In this document: positions 54,702-62,605 of the stretch, piece by piece
Layout: the number at the start of each line of letters is the position of its first letter
Numbering within the stretch: position 1 is the stretch's first letter
Assembly: GCA_024103275.1 (NCBI GenBank)
Contig: JAGFIV010000026.1
Coordinates: 23,467 to 87,466 of the forward strand
Source of the DNA: Flavobacteriales bacterium
GTDB lineage: Bacteria > Bacteroidota > Bacteroidia > Flavobacteriales_F > PHOS-HE28
DNA length: 64,000 nucleotides
Direction: 5' to 3'
The notes under the pieces: model-generated
What the model saw: only the letters and a program-made list of their open reading frames with translations
Database searches by the model: none
Told to the model about the DNA's origin: nothing
Position numbers and translations under genes: made by a program

Positions 54702-56005
54702 GGCCTCGCATGGTCCAATACGTCGTCCGCCACCGCGCCCCACCCCTGTTCATCGCCGTATCCGCTGAGGAAACGCTCGTGCCATACCGAAATGAAGGTG
54801 CCCTGTACTGCGCGGACCGTGTCCGCCAGGCGGCAAGCCTCGGCCACTGCCTCGCGGGGCGTGCATTTCATCCGGTAGGCCATGGCGCTGTCCATTACGG
54901 CAAAAGGATGGATCATCAACGGCAAGGCCGCGTCGGCCACAATATCGAAGAAGGGGTAGGCGGTACAGGTGCCGGCGCGGAAACCGGTGCGGTCGGCAAA
55001 GCCCATGCTGTGATCCTCCCGGATGCCCCATCGCACCAGCCCGCGCATGGTCTCAGGAAGGCGGAAGCGCAGGAAGTGTTGCCGCGAAATGGTTACCGCC
55101 ATCCCGGCGACGGACTCCAGCCGTGCCTTCTCCCGCCGTATCCGCTCCGGCTCCTCCATCGTGGCATAGCCGGGATGCAGGCCTATCCGCGCCCGCTCCG
55201 CCACACCCTTCACCACCGCCCGCATGTACGGTCCATCAATGGGTATCGCATGGTCGTGAGCGCCCCTGTCCGTGGCCATGAAGTTGACGATCGCCCGGGC
55301 TCCCGTGTCTTCAGCCAGGCCCAGGAGCCGCTGGTGTATGGCGTAGGGATCGGGACGCTTGCCGGCCAACACGGCCAGACGGTCCCACACCCTTGCCGGC
55401 CTCCCCTTGAACAGGTCGCGCGCGGCACTGCCGGCCGAACGCCACCACTCGCGTCCCCGGTACATGGCCCCGTTGTCCACGTCGAGGGTGGCCGTATGCG
55501 CATAGGTGCGGTGCAACGGCGGCAGGCGTGGGTCCCTTTCGCGCCAGGCCCCGGCCAGCTGCAGCAGCCATTCATCCACCACGGGCCTATGGGCGTAACC
55601 GTGGCGCACGCCGTGCAATGCGGCCGATACCGGGCGCCCATGGGCATCATGCGCCACCGGGCCATATTCCTCCATGCGGGAAAGGAGGAAGAAGCTTGCG
55701 GAGAAAATATCGAAGGGCAGGTCGCCGCCATCGATGGGGAACAAGGTGGGAACGCCGTGGAATGGCCGTACTTCCGGGTCTTCCGCAAGATGGCCTTGGC
55801 CTTCAAGCAGGCCCGTGGGCCGTACTTGGAAAGCGCCTTCCATGGGAGCGTGCCCATAGATCAGTTTGGGGCCGTCCATGCGGCCCAATTCCTCGCGGCT
55901 GGCCACTTCGTGGGCCTCCCATCCCGCCATGCGGCCAAGCAGGTGGCTGATGATGTATTGCGGGCGCGGACCGGGCCGCTCGATGTGGAAGTGTACGTCG
56001 GCCAT
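54698..56005 (-). CDS. Polysaccharide deacetylase family protein (N-terminal domain plus CE4-like part)
   Basis: 435 residues from ATG 56005. The N-terminal part (VHFHIERPGPRPQYIISHLL, KLIYGHAPMEGAFQV, PFDIFSASFFLLSRMEEYGP) is typical of a Bacteroidota subgroup in which a DUF7033-like region precedes the catalytic domain. The catalytic part has TATLDVDNGAMYRG (acidic pair), IGLHPGYATMEEPERI (metal His), FRLPETMRGLVRWGIREDHS and FISVWHERFLSG. The HxxxH metal site is degenerate compared with classic CE4 enzymes, so the activity is not certain. The gene lies 32 bp after wecB and overlaps the acyltransferase start. Confidence 0.72.
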   Translation of the reverse strand: MADVHFHIERPGPRPQYIISHLLGRMAGWEAHEVASREELGRMDGPKLIYGHAPMEGAFQVRPTGLLEGQGHLAEDPEVRPFHGVPTLFPIDGGDLPFDIFSASFFLLSRMEEYGPVAHDAHGRPVSAALHGVRHGYAHRPVVDEWLLQLAGAWRERDPRLPPLHRTYAHTATLDVDNGAMYRGREWWRSAGSAARDLFKGRPARVWDRLAVLAGKRPDPYAIHQRLLGLAEDTGARAIVNFMATDRGAHDHAIPIDGPYMRAVVKGVAERARIGLHPGYATMEEPERIRREKARLESVAGMAVTISRQHFLRFRLPETMRGLVRWGIREDHSMGFADRTGFRAGTCTAYPFFDIVADAALPLMIHPFAVMDSAMAYRMKCTPREAVAEACRLADTVRAVQGTFISVWHERFLSGYGDEQGWGAVADDVLDHARP

Positions 56006-56037
56006 GGGGCTCTTGCGCAAGGTAGCGCGGGCGGTGC

Positions 56038-57192
56038 TCAGAACGTGCGCAGCAAAGCGGCACAAATGGCCTGGGCGGCCTGGCCGTCGCCGAAGATGGG
56101 CGGGCACCGGGGAACCCCGTCCCGCAGAAAGCTCATGGCCGCACTGGCGATGCGGCCCTGGTCGGCATCGGCAAGCACGGCCTGCCCGCGCTCCACCAGC
56201 TCCACCCATTCGGTCTCCGGGCGCAGCACCACCACCGGCTTGCCGAAGAAATAGGCCTCCTTTTGCACCCCGCCGCTATCGGTCACGACCAGCTTGGCCG
56301 CCCGTTCCAGGGCGATCATGTCCAGGAAACCCACCGGGGGCAACAGGTGCAGGCCGGCATTCCGCGCAACCGCATCGCGCAATGGCGGTTCCAGAAGCTG
56401 TTCCATCATCTTTCCGGTGCGTGGATGCACGGGAAGCACCACGGGCAGGCCATGATCGCGCCAAAGCCCGAGCAACGCGGAGAAAATGGCATTGATGCGG
56501 ACGGGGTCGTCCGTGTTGTGGTCGCGATGCACCGTGGCCAGGATGAAGCCTTCAGGCGCCAGGCCCTGGTCCTGCAGCACCGTGGACCGCGCGGTGGCCA
56601 GCTCGGCAAAGCGCATGCTGTTGTCATACATCACGTCGCCGCTTTCCACGACGTGGGGCCGGTCGGCCGTGGGGGCCCGGGTGGTGTCCATGTTGAAACC
56701 CTCGCGCCGCAGGTTGGCCACGGCGGTGGCCGTGGGGCAGAACAGCCACGTGCTGCAATGGTCGCACACGATGCGGTTGATCTCCTCGGGCATGGCCTTG
56801 TTGAACGACCGCAGGCCGGCCTCCACGTGGGCCACGGGGACGTGGAGCTTCGCTGCCGCCACCGCACCGGCGAGCGTGCTGTTGGTATCGCCATAGAGCA
56901 GGACAACGTCATGCTCGTCGGCCTGAAGCACGCGCTCGACCCCCTCGATCATGCGCGCGGTCTGTACCCCATGGCTGGCGCTGCCTACGCCCAAGGTGAT
57001 ATCGGCGCGGGGAATGCCCAGTTCGTCAAAGAAGACCTGGGACATGTTGGCGTCATAGTGCTGGCCGGTATGCAGCAAGGTCTCACGGATGCGGTCCTGG
57101 AAACCGGTGCGGATGGCGTGGCTGATGGCCGCCGCCTTGATGATCTGGGGGCGCGCCCCGATGATGGTAAGGATGCGCAACGGCTGCCCCAT
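56038..57192 (-). CDS. wecB: UDP-N-acetylglucosamine 2-epimerase (non-hydrolysing)
   Basis: 384 residues. It interconverts UDP-GlcNAc and UDP-ManNAc, a precursor for many surface polymers. Motifs: IIGARPQIIKAAAISHAIRT, LLHTGQHYDANMSQVFFDEL, DVVLLYGDTNSTLAGAVAAA, PVAHVEAGLRSFNKAMPEE, ILATVHRDHNTDDPVRINAI and VVTDSGGVQKEAYFFGKPVV. The start directly follows the radC stop (TGAATG). The WecG-type enzyme at 59636-60415, which in other bacteria uses UDP-ManNAc or a related donor, may be the user of its product. Confidence 0.95.
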   Translation of the reverse strand: MGQPLRILTIIGARPQIIKAAAISHAIRTGFQDRIRETLLHTGQHYDANMSQVFFDELGIPRADITLGVGSASHGVQTARMIEGVERVLQADEHDVVLLYGDTNSTLAGAVAAAKLHVPVAHVEAGLRSFNKAMPEEINRIVCDHCSTWLFCPTATAVANLRREGFNMDTTRAPTADRPHVVESGDVMYDNSMRFAELATARSTVLQDQGLAPEGFILATVHRDHNTDDPVRINAIFSALLGLWRDHGLPVVLPVHPRTGKMMEQLLEPPLRDAVARNAGLHLLPPVGFLDMIALERAAKLVVTDSGGVQKEAYFFGKPVVVLRPETEWVELVERGQAVLADADQGRIASAAMSFLRDGVPRCPPIFGDGQAAQAICAALLRTF

Positions 57193-57909
57193 TCAGTGCA
57201 TTTGGCCTTGGTCGGCGAAGCTGTAGTAGCCCTCGGCCGTGATGATCAGGTGGTCCTGCACCAGGATATCAAGCATGCGGCCACCTTCCACAAGCTTGCG
57301 GGTCAGCCGGATATCCTCCTCGCTGGGCCGCAGCTGCCCGCTGGGGTGGTTGTGCGCCACCACGATGCAGGATGCCCCCGCGTCCAAGGCCACCCGGAAA
57401 ATGAGCTTCGGGTCGGCCACGGTGCCATGGATGCCGCCACTGCTCACCTTTCGCCGATCGATCAGGCGCAGGCCACGGTCAAGGAGCAGCATCCAGAACT
57501 CCTCATGGGGCAGGTCCGCTATCTGGGAGCGCAGTTCATCATAGGCCGATCGGCTGGTGTGGATGGGCACGCGTTCGGGGCTGGTGCGCTCGCGTCGCCT
57601 ATGGCCCAGTTCCAGGGCGGCCACCACCGCCAGCGCCTTGGCCATGCCCATGCCCTTGCGGCGCATCAGCTCGGCCGGCGTGCGCGCTGCCAGCCGGTTC
57701 AGGTCATTCCCCGCATCTACCAAAAGGGCCTTGGCCAGGTCCAGCGCTGTTTGATCCTTGAACCCGGAGCGGAGCAGGATCGCCACCAGCTCGGCATCGG
57801 AAAGGGCTTTGGCACCTTGCGCCAACAGGCGCTCCCGCGGCCGGTCCTCCTTGCTCCAATCCCGGATGGTCAACCGCCGGCCGGATGGTTCCTGAATCCC
57901 GTCGTCCAT
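57193..57909 (-). CDS. radC: DNA repair-associated protein RadC
   Basis: 238 residues from ATG 57909. An N-terminal helix-hairpin-helix-like part (ALSDAELVAILLRSGFKDQT, RKGMGMAKALAVVAALELGH) is followed by the JAMM/MPN-like domain with FRVALDAGASCIVVAHNHPS, GQLRPSEEDIRLTRKLVEGG and DHLIITAEGYYSF. The HxH and Asp of the metal site are present. The real function of RadC is unsettled; a role in repair is assumed by name. It is the first gene of a compact operon that continues into wecB, a deacetylase, the acyltransferase-like gene, upp, a membrane protein and yjjG. Confidence 0.93.
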   Translation of the reverse strand: MDDGIQEPSGRRLTIRDWSKEDRPRERLLAQGAKALSDAELVAILLRSGFKDQTALDLAKALLVDAGNDLNRLAARTPAELMRRKGMGMAKALAVVAALELGHRRRERTSPERVPIHTSRSAYDELRSQIADLPHEEFWMLLLDRGLRLIDRRKVSSGGIHGTVADPKLIFRVALDAGASCIVVAHNHPSGQLRPSEEDIRLTRKLVEGGRMLDILVQDHLIITAEGYYSFADQGQMH

Positions 57910-57973
57910 GCCTGCCCAAAGATGCCACCAATTCAGCGGATGGTGTGCAGCCCGGGCCCATGAAAATGAAACA

Positions 57974-57989
57974 GGCCCCTGCCGGGGCC
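57974..57989 (-). terminator. Terminator after rpsT
   Basis: On the minus strand GGCCCC (loop of 4) GGGGCC is followed by TGTTTCATTTTC, a T-rich run. It ends the rpsT transcript before radC starts. Confidence 0.75.
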
Positions 57990-58013
57990 CGTCCACTACC
58001 GGTTCTACCAGGC

Positions 58014-58268
58014 TCACTTCAACCCGCCCACATGCTTCTGCAGGCTGCGCTTGAGGTTGGAGGCCTTGTTCTTGTGGATGATGTTGCGCTGGGCCAGCTT
58101 GTCCACCATGCTGGTCACCTTGGGCAGCATTTCCTCCGCCTTTTTCTTGTCGGTGGTGGCACGGATGTCGCGCACCGCATTCCGCGCGGTCTTGTGCTGG
58201 TACCTGTTGCGCTCGTTGCGCGTTTCGGTCTGGCGGATCCGCTTGATGGAGGACTTGTGGTTGGCCAT
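58014..58268 (-). CDS. rpsT: 30S ribosomal protein S20
   Basis: 84 residues: [20 protein letters not shown], then [60 protein letters not shown] and GGLK. The three-helix, Lys/Arg-rich pattern with HKxKAxRxKSRLxK near the end is canonical. It binds 16S rRNA early in 30S assembly. It has its own promoter and terminator. Confidence 0.98.
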   Translation of the reverse strand: MANHKSSIKRIRQTETRNERNRYQHKTARNAVRDIRATTDKKKAEEMLPKVTSMVDKLAQRNIIHKNKASNLKRSLQKHVGGLK

Positions 58269-58291
58269 GTTCCTTTCTGCAATAGGGGCGG

Positions 58292-58321
58292 CAAATATAG
58301 GCGATCGCCGATGATCTGCAA
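58292..58321 (-). promoter_or_regulatory. Bacteroidota promoter for rpsT (TTG-N19-TATATTTG)
   Basis: On the minus strand, TTG at plus positions 58319-58321, a 19-bp spacer, then a perfect TATATTTG at plus positions 58292-58299. Transcription should begin near 58285, leaving a leader of about 17 bases before ATG 58268. A clear housekeeping promoter. Confidence 0.88.
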
Positions 58322-58328
58322 TGAATAT

Positions 58329-58354
58329 GGAAAAGGGCCGGTTTCCCCGGCCCT
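58329..58354 (-). terminator. Terminator after the WcaJ-like gene
   Basis: On the minus strand AGGGCCGG (plus 58347-58354), a 5-base loop and CCGGCCCT (plus 58334-58341) are followed by TTTTCC. It separates this transcript from the rpsT promoter region. Confidence 0.75.
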
Positions 58355-58385
58355 CCGATCCATGAGTCCTTGTACTTACGGCCGT

Positions 58386-59546
58386 TCAATAGGCCATCTC
58401 GTCCTTGCCCAACATGTTGGCCACCGTTTTCCATATGATCTTCAGGTCGAGGCCGAAGGACCAATTCTCAAGGTACCACACATCAAGCTCCACCCGCTTT
58501 TCCATGAGTTCCGGCGTGTTGGTCTCCCCCCGGAAGCCGTTCACCTGGGCCCAGCCGGTGATGCCGGGCCGCACGAAATGGCGCACCATGTACTTGTCGA
58601 TGATGTCGCGGAACTGGTCATTGAGCTTCAAGGGGTGCGGACGCGGACCCACCACGCTCATCTGCCCCAGGAGCACATTGAAGAATTGCGGCAATTCGTC
58701 CAGGTTCGATTTCCGCAGGAATGCTCCGATGCGGGTGACCCGAGGGTCGTTCCTTGTCGCCTGCTTGCTGTCCGCCATGTCGTTCAACTGCATGCTGCGG
58801 AACTTATAGACGTTGAACTTCTTCTTCCGCTCGCCCAACCGAGTTTGCTTGAAGAATACCGGGCCCTTGGAGGACAACTTCACCAGGATTGCCAGGATGG
58901 GGAACAGCCAAGTGAAGACCAAGGTGATCACCAGGAAGGAGAACACGAGGTCGAAGCTGCGCTTGAGCAGCCTGTTACCGCGCTTCTCCAAGGGCTCCTT
59001 GCGGATCCGGCTCACCGGTACCGCCCCGTGGAAGGTGAGGTCGCTGGTCTTCACCACGGGGATGAAACTGTCCGGGCTGGGGATCACGCGGAAGCGGATC
59101 GTGTTGCGCTCGCAAAACTCCATCAGGTCGGTGATCTCCTCCCGGTAGCTGGCCGGCAGGGCACAGTATAGGATGTCGATCCGGTTCTGCACGGCGAAGG
59201 CCTTCGCCGCCTCGATCCCGCCCAATTGATGCTCCCCAAGCACCCCCCCGACCGGATGATCGTGGAAGACCCCGCGGAACCGGTATCCCCTCACCGTTTG
59301 GTCCTTGCAATACTGGAAGATCTCCTCAACGGCAGGACCCTCTCCCACGATGATGAGATCCTTCACCGAGGTGAGCGGTTCAAAGGTCATTACCCGGCTC
59401 AGCCCGTGTTGCACTTGATGAAGCTGTTCCCGGCTGGAGCGCAGCAATGTGGCCAATTCCTGATTCACACCATGCGAGGCGTGTCCGGCCGGGTGACGCG
59501 CCGCAGTACCCTTTCGCCAATTGGTTCCCGTAACGATCTTCTCCAT
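58386..59546 (-). CDS. WcaJ-like polyprenyl-phosphate phosphoglycosyltransferase lacking the N-terminal helix bundle
   Basis: 386 residues. It initiates polysaccharide synthesis by moving a sugar-phosphate to a polyprenyl phosphate. The C-terminal catalytic part is clear: KRGNRLLKRSFDLVFSFLVI (reentrant helix), KGPVFFKQTRLGERKKKFNV, YKFRSMQLNDMADSKQATRN (with the Asp-rich site), RIGAFLRKSNLDELPQFFNV, QMSVVGPRPHPLKLN and RPGITGWAQVNGFRGET. A CoA_binding_3-like domain (LTSVKDLIIVGEGPAVEEIF, DILYCALPASYREEITDLM) precedes it. The four-helix membrane bundle of usual WcaJ (about 75-110 residues) is absent: the gene has its own promoter at 59581-59612 and starts at ATG 59546, so the short form is real. 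Confidence 0.9.
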   Translation of the reverse strand: MEKIVTGTNWRKGTAARHPAGHASHGVNQELATLLRSSREQLHQVQHGLSRVMTFEPLTSVKDLIIVGEGPAVEEIFQYCKDQTVRGYRFRGVFHDHPVGGVLGEHQLGGIEAAKAFAVQNRIDILYCALPASYREEITDLMEFCERNTIRFRVIPSPDSFIPVVKTSDLTFHGAVPVSRIRKEPLEKRGNRLLKRSFDLVFSFLVITLVFTWLFPILAILVKLSSKGPVFFKQTRLGERKKKFNVYKFRSMQLNDMADSKQATRNDPRVTRIGAFLRKSNLDELPQFFNVLLGQMSVVGPRPHPLKLNDQFRDIIDKYMVRHFVRPGITGWAQVNGFRGETNTPELMEKRVELDVWYLENWSFGLDLKIIWKTVANMLGKDEMAY

Positions 59547-59580
59547 GTGGTGCTGCCGAGCGATGACTCAATGAGGGAAC

Positions 59581-59612
59581 CAAAGGTAAACTTTAGTCGA
59601 AGGGTATGTCAA
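59581..59612 (-). promoter_or_regulatory. Bacteroidota promoter for the WcaJ-like gene (TTG-N21-TACCTTTG)
   Basis: On the minus strand TTG at plus positions 59610-59612, a 21-bp spacer, then a perfect TACCTTTG at plus positions 59581-59588. Transcription should begin near 59574, giving a leader of about 28 bases to ATG 59546. The promoter lies just past the end of the WecG-type gene. Confidence 0.85.
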
Positions 59613-59635
59613 GTTCGTCGAAAAAACACTGTCGC

Positions 59636-60415
59636 TCATGCCTTCCGTCCAGCAATGCGATGCAAGCTCCGTCGGGTCGCGTGCCGTGCGTACATCCAAA
59701 GGAATGCCGAATTGGTGACCAAGTAACGTTTCCAAAGTCGGCCTGGTTCCAACCACAATCGGTAAAGCCATTCCAAGGAGGCGTTCCGCATCCAGGTTGG
59801 TGCCCTGGAATCCACCCCGGCATAGAGCAGGAAAGCCCCTCCAACGCCGATCATCACCGCCGGAATGCGGCCCCTCATGGCAGCCATCCACCGCTCTTGC
59901 CGCGGGCACCCCAAGCTGACCAGGACCACTTGGGCCCCACTGTCCACGATCCGTTGCACCTCCGCCTCCTGTTCCGCAGAGGACAAGGGGCGGAACGGCG
60001 GGGACCAGGTGCCCGCGATGCGCAACCGCGGGTATTCCTGGCCGGCCCGCCGGACAATGGCTTCCAGCACTTCTTCCTTCCCTCCATGGAGGAAAACGGC
60101 CAAGCCTTCGCGTTCGGCAGCGGCCATCACCGCAGGCATGAGGTCGTTGCCTGCCACGCGGCCCTGGTCCAACCCATGGAATCTGTTCAGGCTCCGCAGG
60201 ATGGGCATGCCGTCCGCAGTGGCCAGGTCCGCCCCGTTGACCACTGCGGCGAAAACAGGGTCCTTCCTGGCCTCCATGCACATGTGCACGTTCACGCAGC
60301 ATACGTATGCCGACCTTCCCGCACGGGCCAGCCCGGTTATGGCCTCCACATGCTCCCCGAAGGTGCCCAAGGAAATCCCCAGGCCGAAAACCCCTGCCTT
60401 CGGCAATGCCGCCAT
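59636..60415 (-). CDS. WecG/TagA/CpsF family glycosyltransferase
   Basis: 259 residues from ATG 60415 (TGATG overlap with the SDR stop; a GTG just before is in frame). Family signatures: SAYVCCVNVHMCMEARKDPV, ADGMPILRSLNR, FLHGGKEEVLEAIVRRAGQE, VVLVSLGCPRQERWMAAM and a final helix region WLYRLWLEPGRLWKRYL. GT26 enzymes add ManNAc-type sugars (or ManNAcA) to the lipid-linked GlcNAc. wecB, 2.4 kb away, makes the likely precursor UDP-ManNAc. A cytoplasmic membrane-associated enzyme. Confidence 0.88.
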   Translation of the reverse strand: MAALPKAGVFGLGISLGTFGEHVEAITGLARAGRSAYVCCVNVHMCMEARKDPVFAAVVNGADLATADGMPILRSLNRFHGLDQGRVAGNDLMPAVMAAAEREGLAVFLHGGKEEVLEAIVRRAGQEYPRLRIAGTWSPPFRPLSSAEQEAEVQRIVDSGAQVVLVSLGCPRQERWMAAMRGRIPAVMIGVGGAFLLYAGVDSRAPTWMRNASLEWLYRLWLEPGRLWKRYLVTNSAFLWMYARHATRRSLHRIAGRKA

Positions 60416-61431
60416 CACTTGCCCGTGACGGGTTTTTGGCGTGTATCGATCAAGGTGGGCTTCATCACGGCCGCGCTCTCACGGTCGTACCAATCCACCG
60501 TGGCCCGGGCACCGTCTTCCAAGGCCCAAGGGGCTTTGCCCAAGGCGGCCTCGGTCTTGTCCATGGGCGTGATATAGTCCGTGGTCATGCTGCGGAAGCG
60601 GCCGCTGGTGATGGGGAACGGCAGTCGCAGCGCCTTTAGCGCGTCGCCTGCCAAGGCCAGGCCGCGCACTGCCCAAGTGGGGATGTACCGGACCGGCTTG
60701 CCCACCAAGGCCTTTGAGATGGCCCCCACCCACACGCGCAGGTCCAGTGGCGGGTCGCCCACATAGAACACCCTTTCGTGGACAACGGAGGGGGGCTTGC
60801 CGAGGATCTCCCAGACCTGCCACACCACGTTGCCCACATAACCGTAGGAACGGATCACCCTCCCCTTGCCGGGGTGGAAATAAAGGCCCTTGCGCATCAC
60901 CTTGAACATCACGTCGCGGTAACGCAGGCTCCACGGCCCCCAGATGGTGGTGGGGCGGATAATGGTCCATGTGAACGGCAGGCCGGCGGCGCGGGTGGCC
61001 AGTTCGCAGCGCCGCTTGGTCTCACCGTACAGCGTGAAGGGCTTGAAATCCAGTTCATCCTTGGGCTGGTAGCCCGCCTCGCAAACGAATTGCGTGCTGG
61101 TGACGATGAGGCGCTCGATCCCCGATGCCTCCTTCAGCGCCGCCAACAGCAGCTCCGTACCCTCATGGTTTTGGCGGTAGGCATCCAGGTCATCCTGTAC
61201 GTCCGTGTCCGTGCGGGCCGCCAGATGCACCACGTGGGTGGGCCGGAATTCCGCCAGGTGGCGGGCCGTGGCGCCCGCATCCATGATGTCCCATTCGCGC
61301 CACCATGGCCGGTGGGCCGGTTTCAAGGGCGGGTTCCAATCCAGGTTCAGTACCTGCACGCCCTTGTCCAGGGCCTGTTGCACCAGATTGGTGCCAATGA
61401 AGCCGGATCCCCCGGTGACAAGCAACCTCAT
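60415..61431 (-). CDS. NAD-dependent epimerase/dehydratase (extended SDR)
   Basis: 338 residues from ATG 61431. Rossmann loop TGGSGFIGTNLVQQAL (residues 6-21), HVVHLAARTDTDVQDDLDAY, the catalytic Ser/Thr region LIVTSTQFVCEAGY and YGETKRRCEL with the Tyr-x3-Lys pair, then PFTWTIIRPTTIWGPWSLRY. These are the features of sugar-nucleotide epimerases and reductases. The start follows the GT4 stop by 4 bp and the stop overlaps the WecG-type start, so they form a set. A nucleotide-sugar modifying role is inferred; the substrate is not known. Confidence 0.85.
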   Translation of the reverse strand: MRLLVTGGSGFIGTNLVQQALDKGVQVLNLDWNPPLKPAHRPWWREWDIMDAGATARHLAEFRPTHVVHLAARTDTDVQDDLDAYRQNHEGTELLLAALKEASGIERLIVTSTQFVCEAGYQPKDELDFKPFTLYGETKRRCELATRAAGLPFTWTIIRPTTIWGPWSLRYRDVMFKVMRKGLYFHPGKGRVIRSYGYVGNVVWQVWEILGKPPSVVHERVFYVGDPPLDLRVWVGAISKALVGKPVRYIPTWAVRGLALAGDALKALRLPFPITSGRFRSMTTDYITPMDKTEAALGKAPWALEDGARATVDWYDRESAAVMKPTLIDTRQKPVTGK

Positions 61432-61435
61432 GTGC

Positions 61436-62551
61436 TCAATGCGGACGGGCGGCTTCCGCCAGTGCTGCCGCCATGTTTTCGCGAAACCGTTCCAACGTGA
61501 ATTCGCTTGCAAAGATGCGGCGGCCTTCCTCTCCCATCCGCTCACGCAGGGATGGATCTCCCGCCAGTTCGAGCAATCGGGAAGCCAAGGCATCCGGATC
61601 CCCCACCGGTACCAGGAAACCGTTCACCCCGTCCCTCACCACCGACGGGATGCCCCGCCAGGCCGTCGCCACCACGGGCTTGGCAAACTGCATGGCTTCC
61701 AGCAGCACCAGGCCGAAACTCTCCGCTTCGAAGTGGCTCGGGAAGCAAAAGATGTCGCATCCCGCAAAACGGGAGAATTTCTCCTTGTCCTGCTTCACCC
61801 CGAGGAAGTTGACGCGATCGGAAAGGCCTTTTTCCTCCAAGAAGCGGATGCACTGCAGCCTGAACGCCTCGTCGCCCCATCGGCCCATGAGTTCCAAACG
61901 GACCTGCACACCCCGGCCGGCAACTTGGGCGAACGCCTCCAATAACACGCGGACACCCTTGGAAGGGATGAGGACGCCGGTGAACAGGATCACCACGGGT
62001 TCTCCTTGACGGGAAGTCGTTTCCGGCACCGTCCCGCGCATATCGGGAATGCCGTTGGGAACCACGATGCTCTTTATCGCGCCAAGCAGCGCGCCATCAT
62101 CCGGGTTCTGCGGGGCGGTGCGGATCGCCAACGCAGGGCGGCGGTATGCGAGATCGAAAAAAGGGCGGAACACGGCCGGCAGCCGTTGGCGGAACCCTGA
62201 AACGCCCCCGGCATGGAAGTGGAACACCGTCCTGCGGAACCAGGGACGCACGGAGCAGAGGAATAGGATGTCCCGCAGGACCGGCACCATGTTGGGGCCG
62301 CTGGGCGGGTAATACAACACCGGCGTACGATACCGGACCCGGGCGTACCACACTTGGAGGATGGTCCGGAACAGGATGATGACCTTGCGCCAGGCAAACT
62401 TCCCCACGCTGTCCATATCGTCGGAATAGCGCAGGCGGACATGGAACAACCGCACCTGCCCGGGCTGCGCTCCCAGCAGGGCCTGTATCATGATCGCCTG
62501 CCCGCCGTAAGGGGGTGGCGTTTGGCCTACGACCAGGATGCGGGGGACCAT
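61436..62551 (-). CDS. Glycosyltransferase family 4
   Basis: 371 residues. N-terminal Rossmann start RILVVGQTPPPYGGQAIMIQ with the GGQ loop, a middle with VLYYPPSGPNMVPVLRDILF and IVVPNGIPD, and a donor domain with VVILFTGVLIPSKGVRVLLE, GVKQDKEKFSRFAGCDIFCF, HFEAESFGLVLLEAMQFAKP (E-x7-E) and the end SEFTLERFRENMAAAL. It probably extends the lipid-linked glycan in the cytoplasm. It belongs to the minus-strand set running from 63592 down to 59636, with small gaps or overlaps. Confidence 0.9.
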   Translation of the reverse strand: MVPRILVVGQTPPPYGGQAIMIQALLGAQPGQVRLFHVRLRYSDDMDSVGKFAWRKVIILFRTILQVWYARVRYRTPVLYYPPSGPNMVPVLRDILFLCSVRPWFRRTVFHFHAGGVSGFRQRLPAVFRPFFDLAYRRPALAIRTAPQNPDDGALLGAIKSIVVPNGIPDMRGTVPETTSRQGEPVVILFTGVLIPSKGVRVLLEAFAQVAGRGVQVRLELMGRWGDEAFRLQCIRFLEEKGLSDRVNFLGVKQDKEKFSRFAGCDIFCFPSHFEAESFGLVLLEAMQFAKPVVATAWRGIPSVVRDGVNGFLVPVGDPDALASRLLELAGDPSLRERMGEEGRRIFASEFTLERFRENMAAALAEAARPH

Positions 62552-62605
62552 CAGGGGCGTGGTGCTGCCATCAGAGCATTCCGGGCTTCTGCACGGGACG
62601 GGGTT

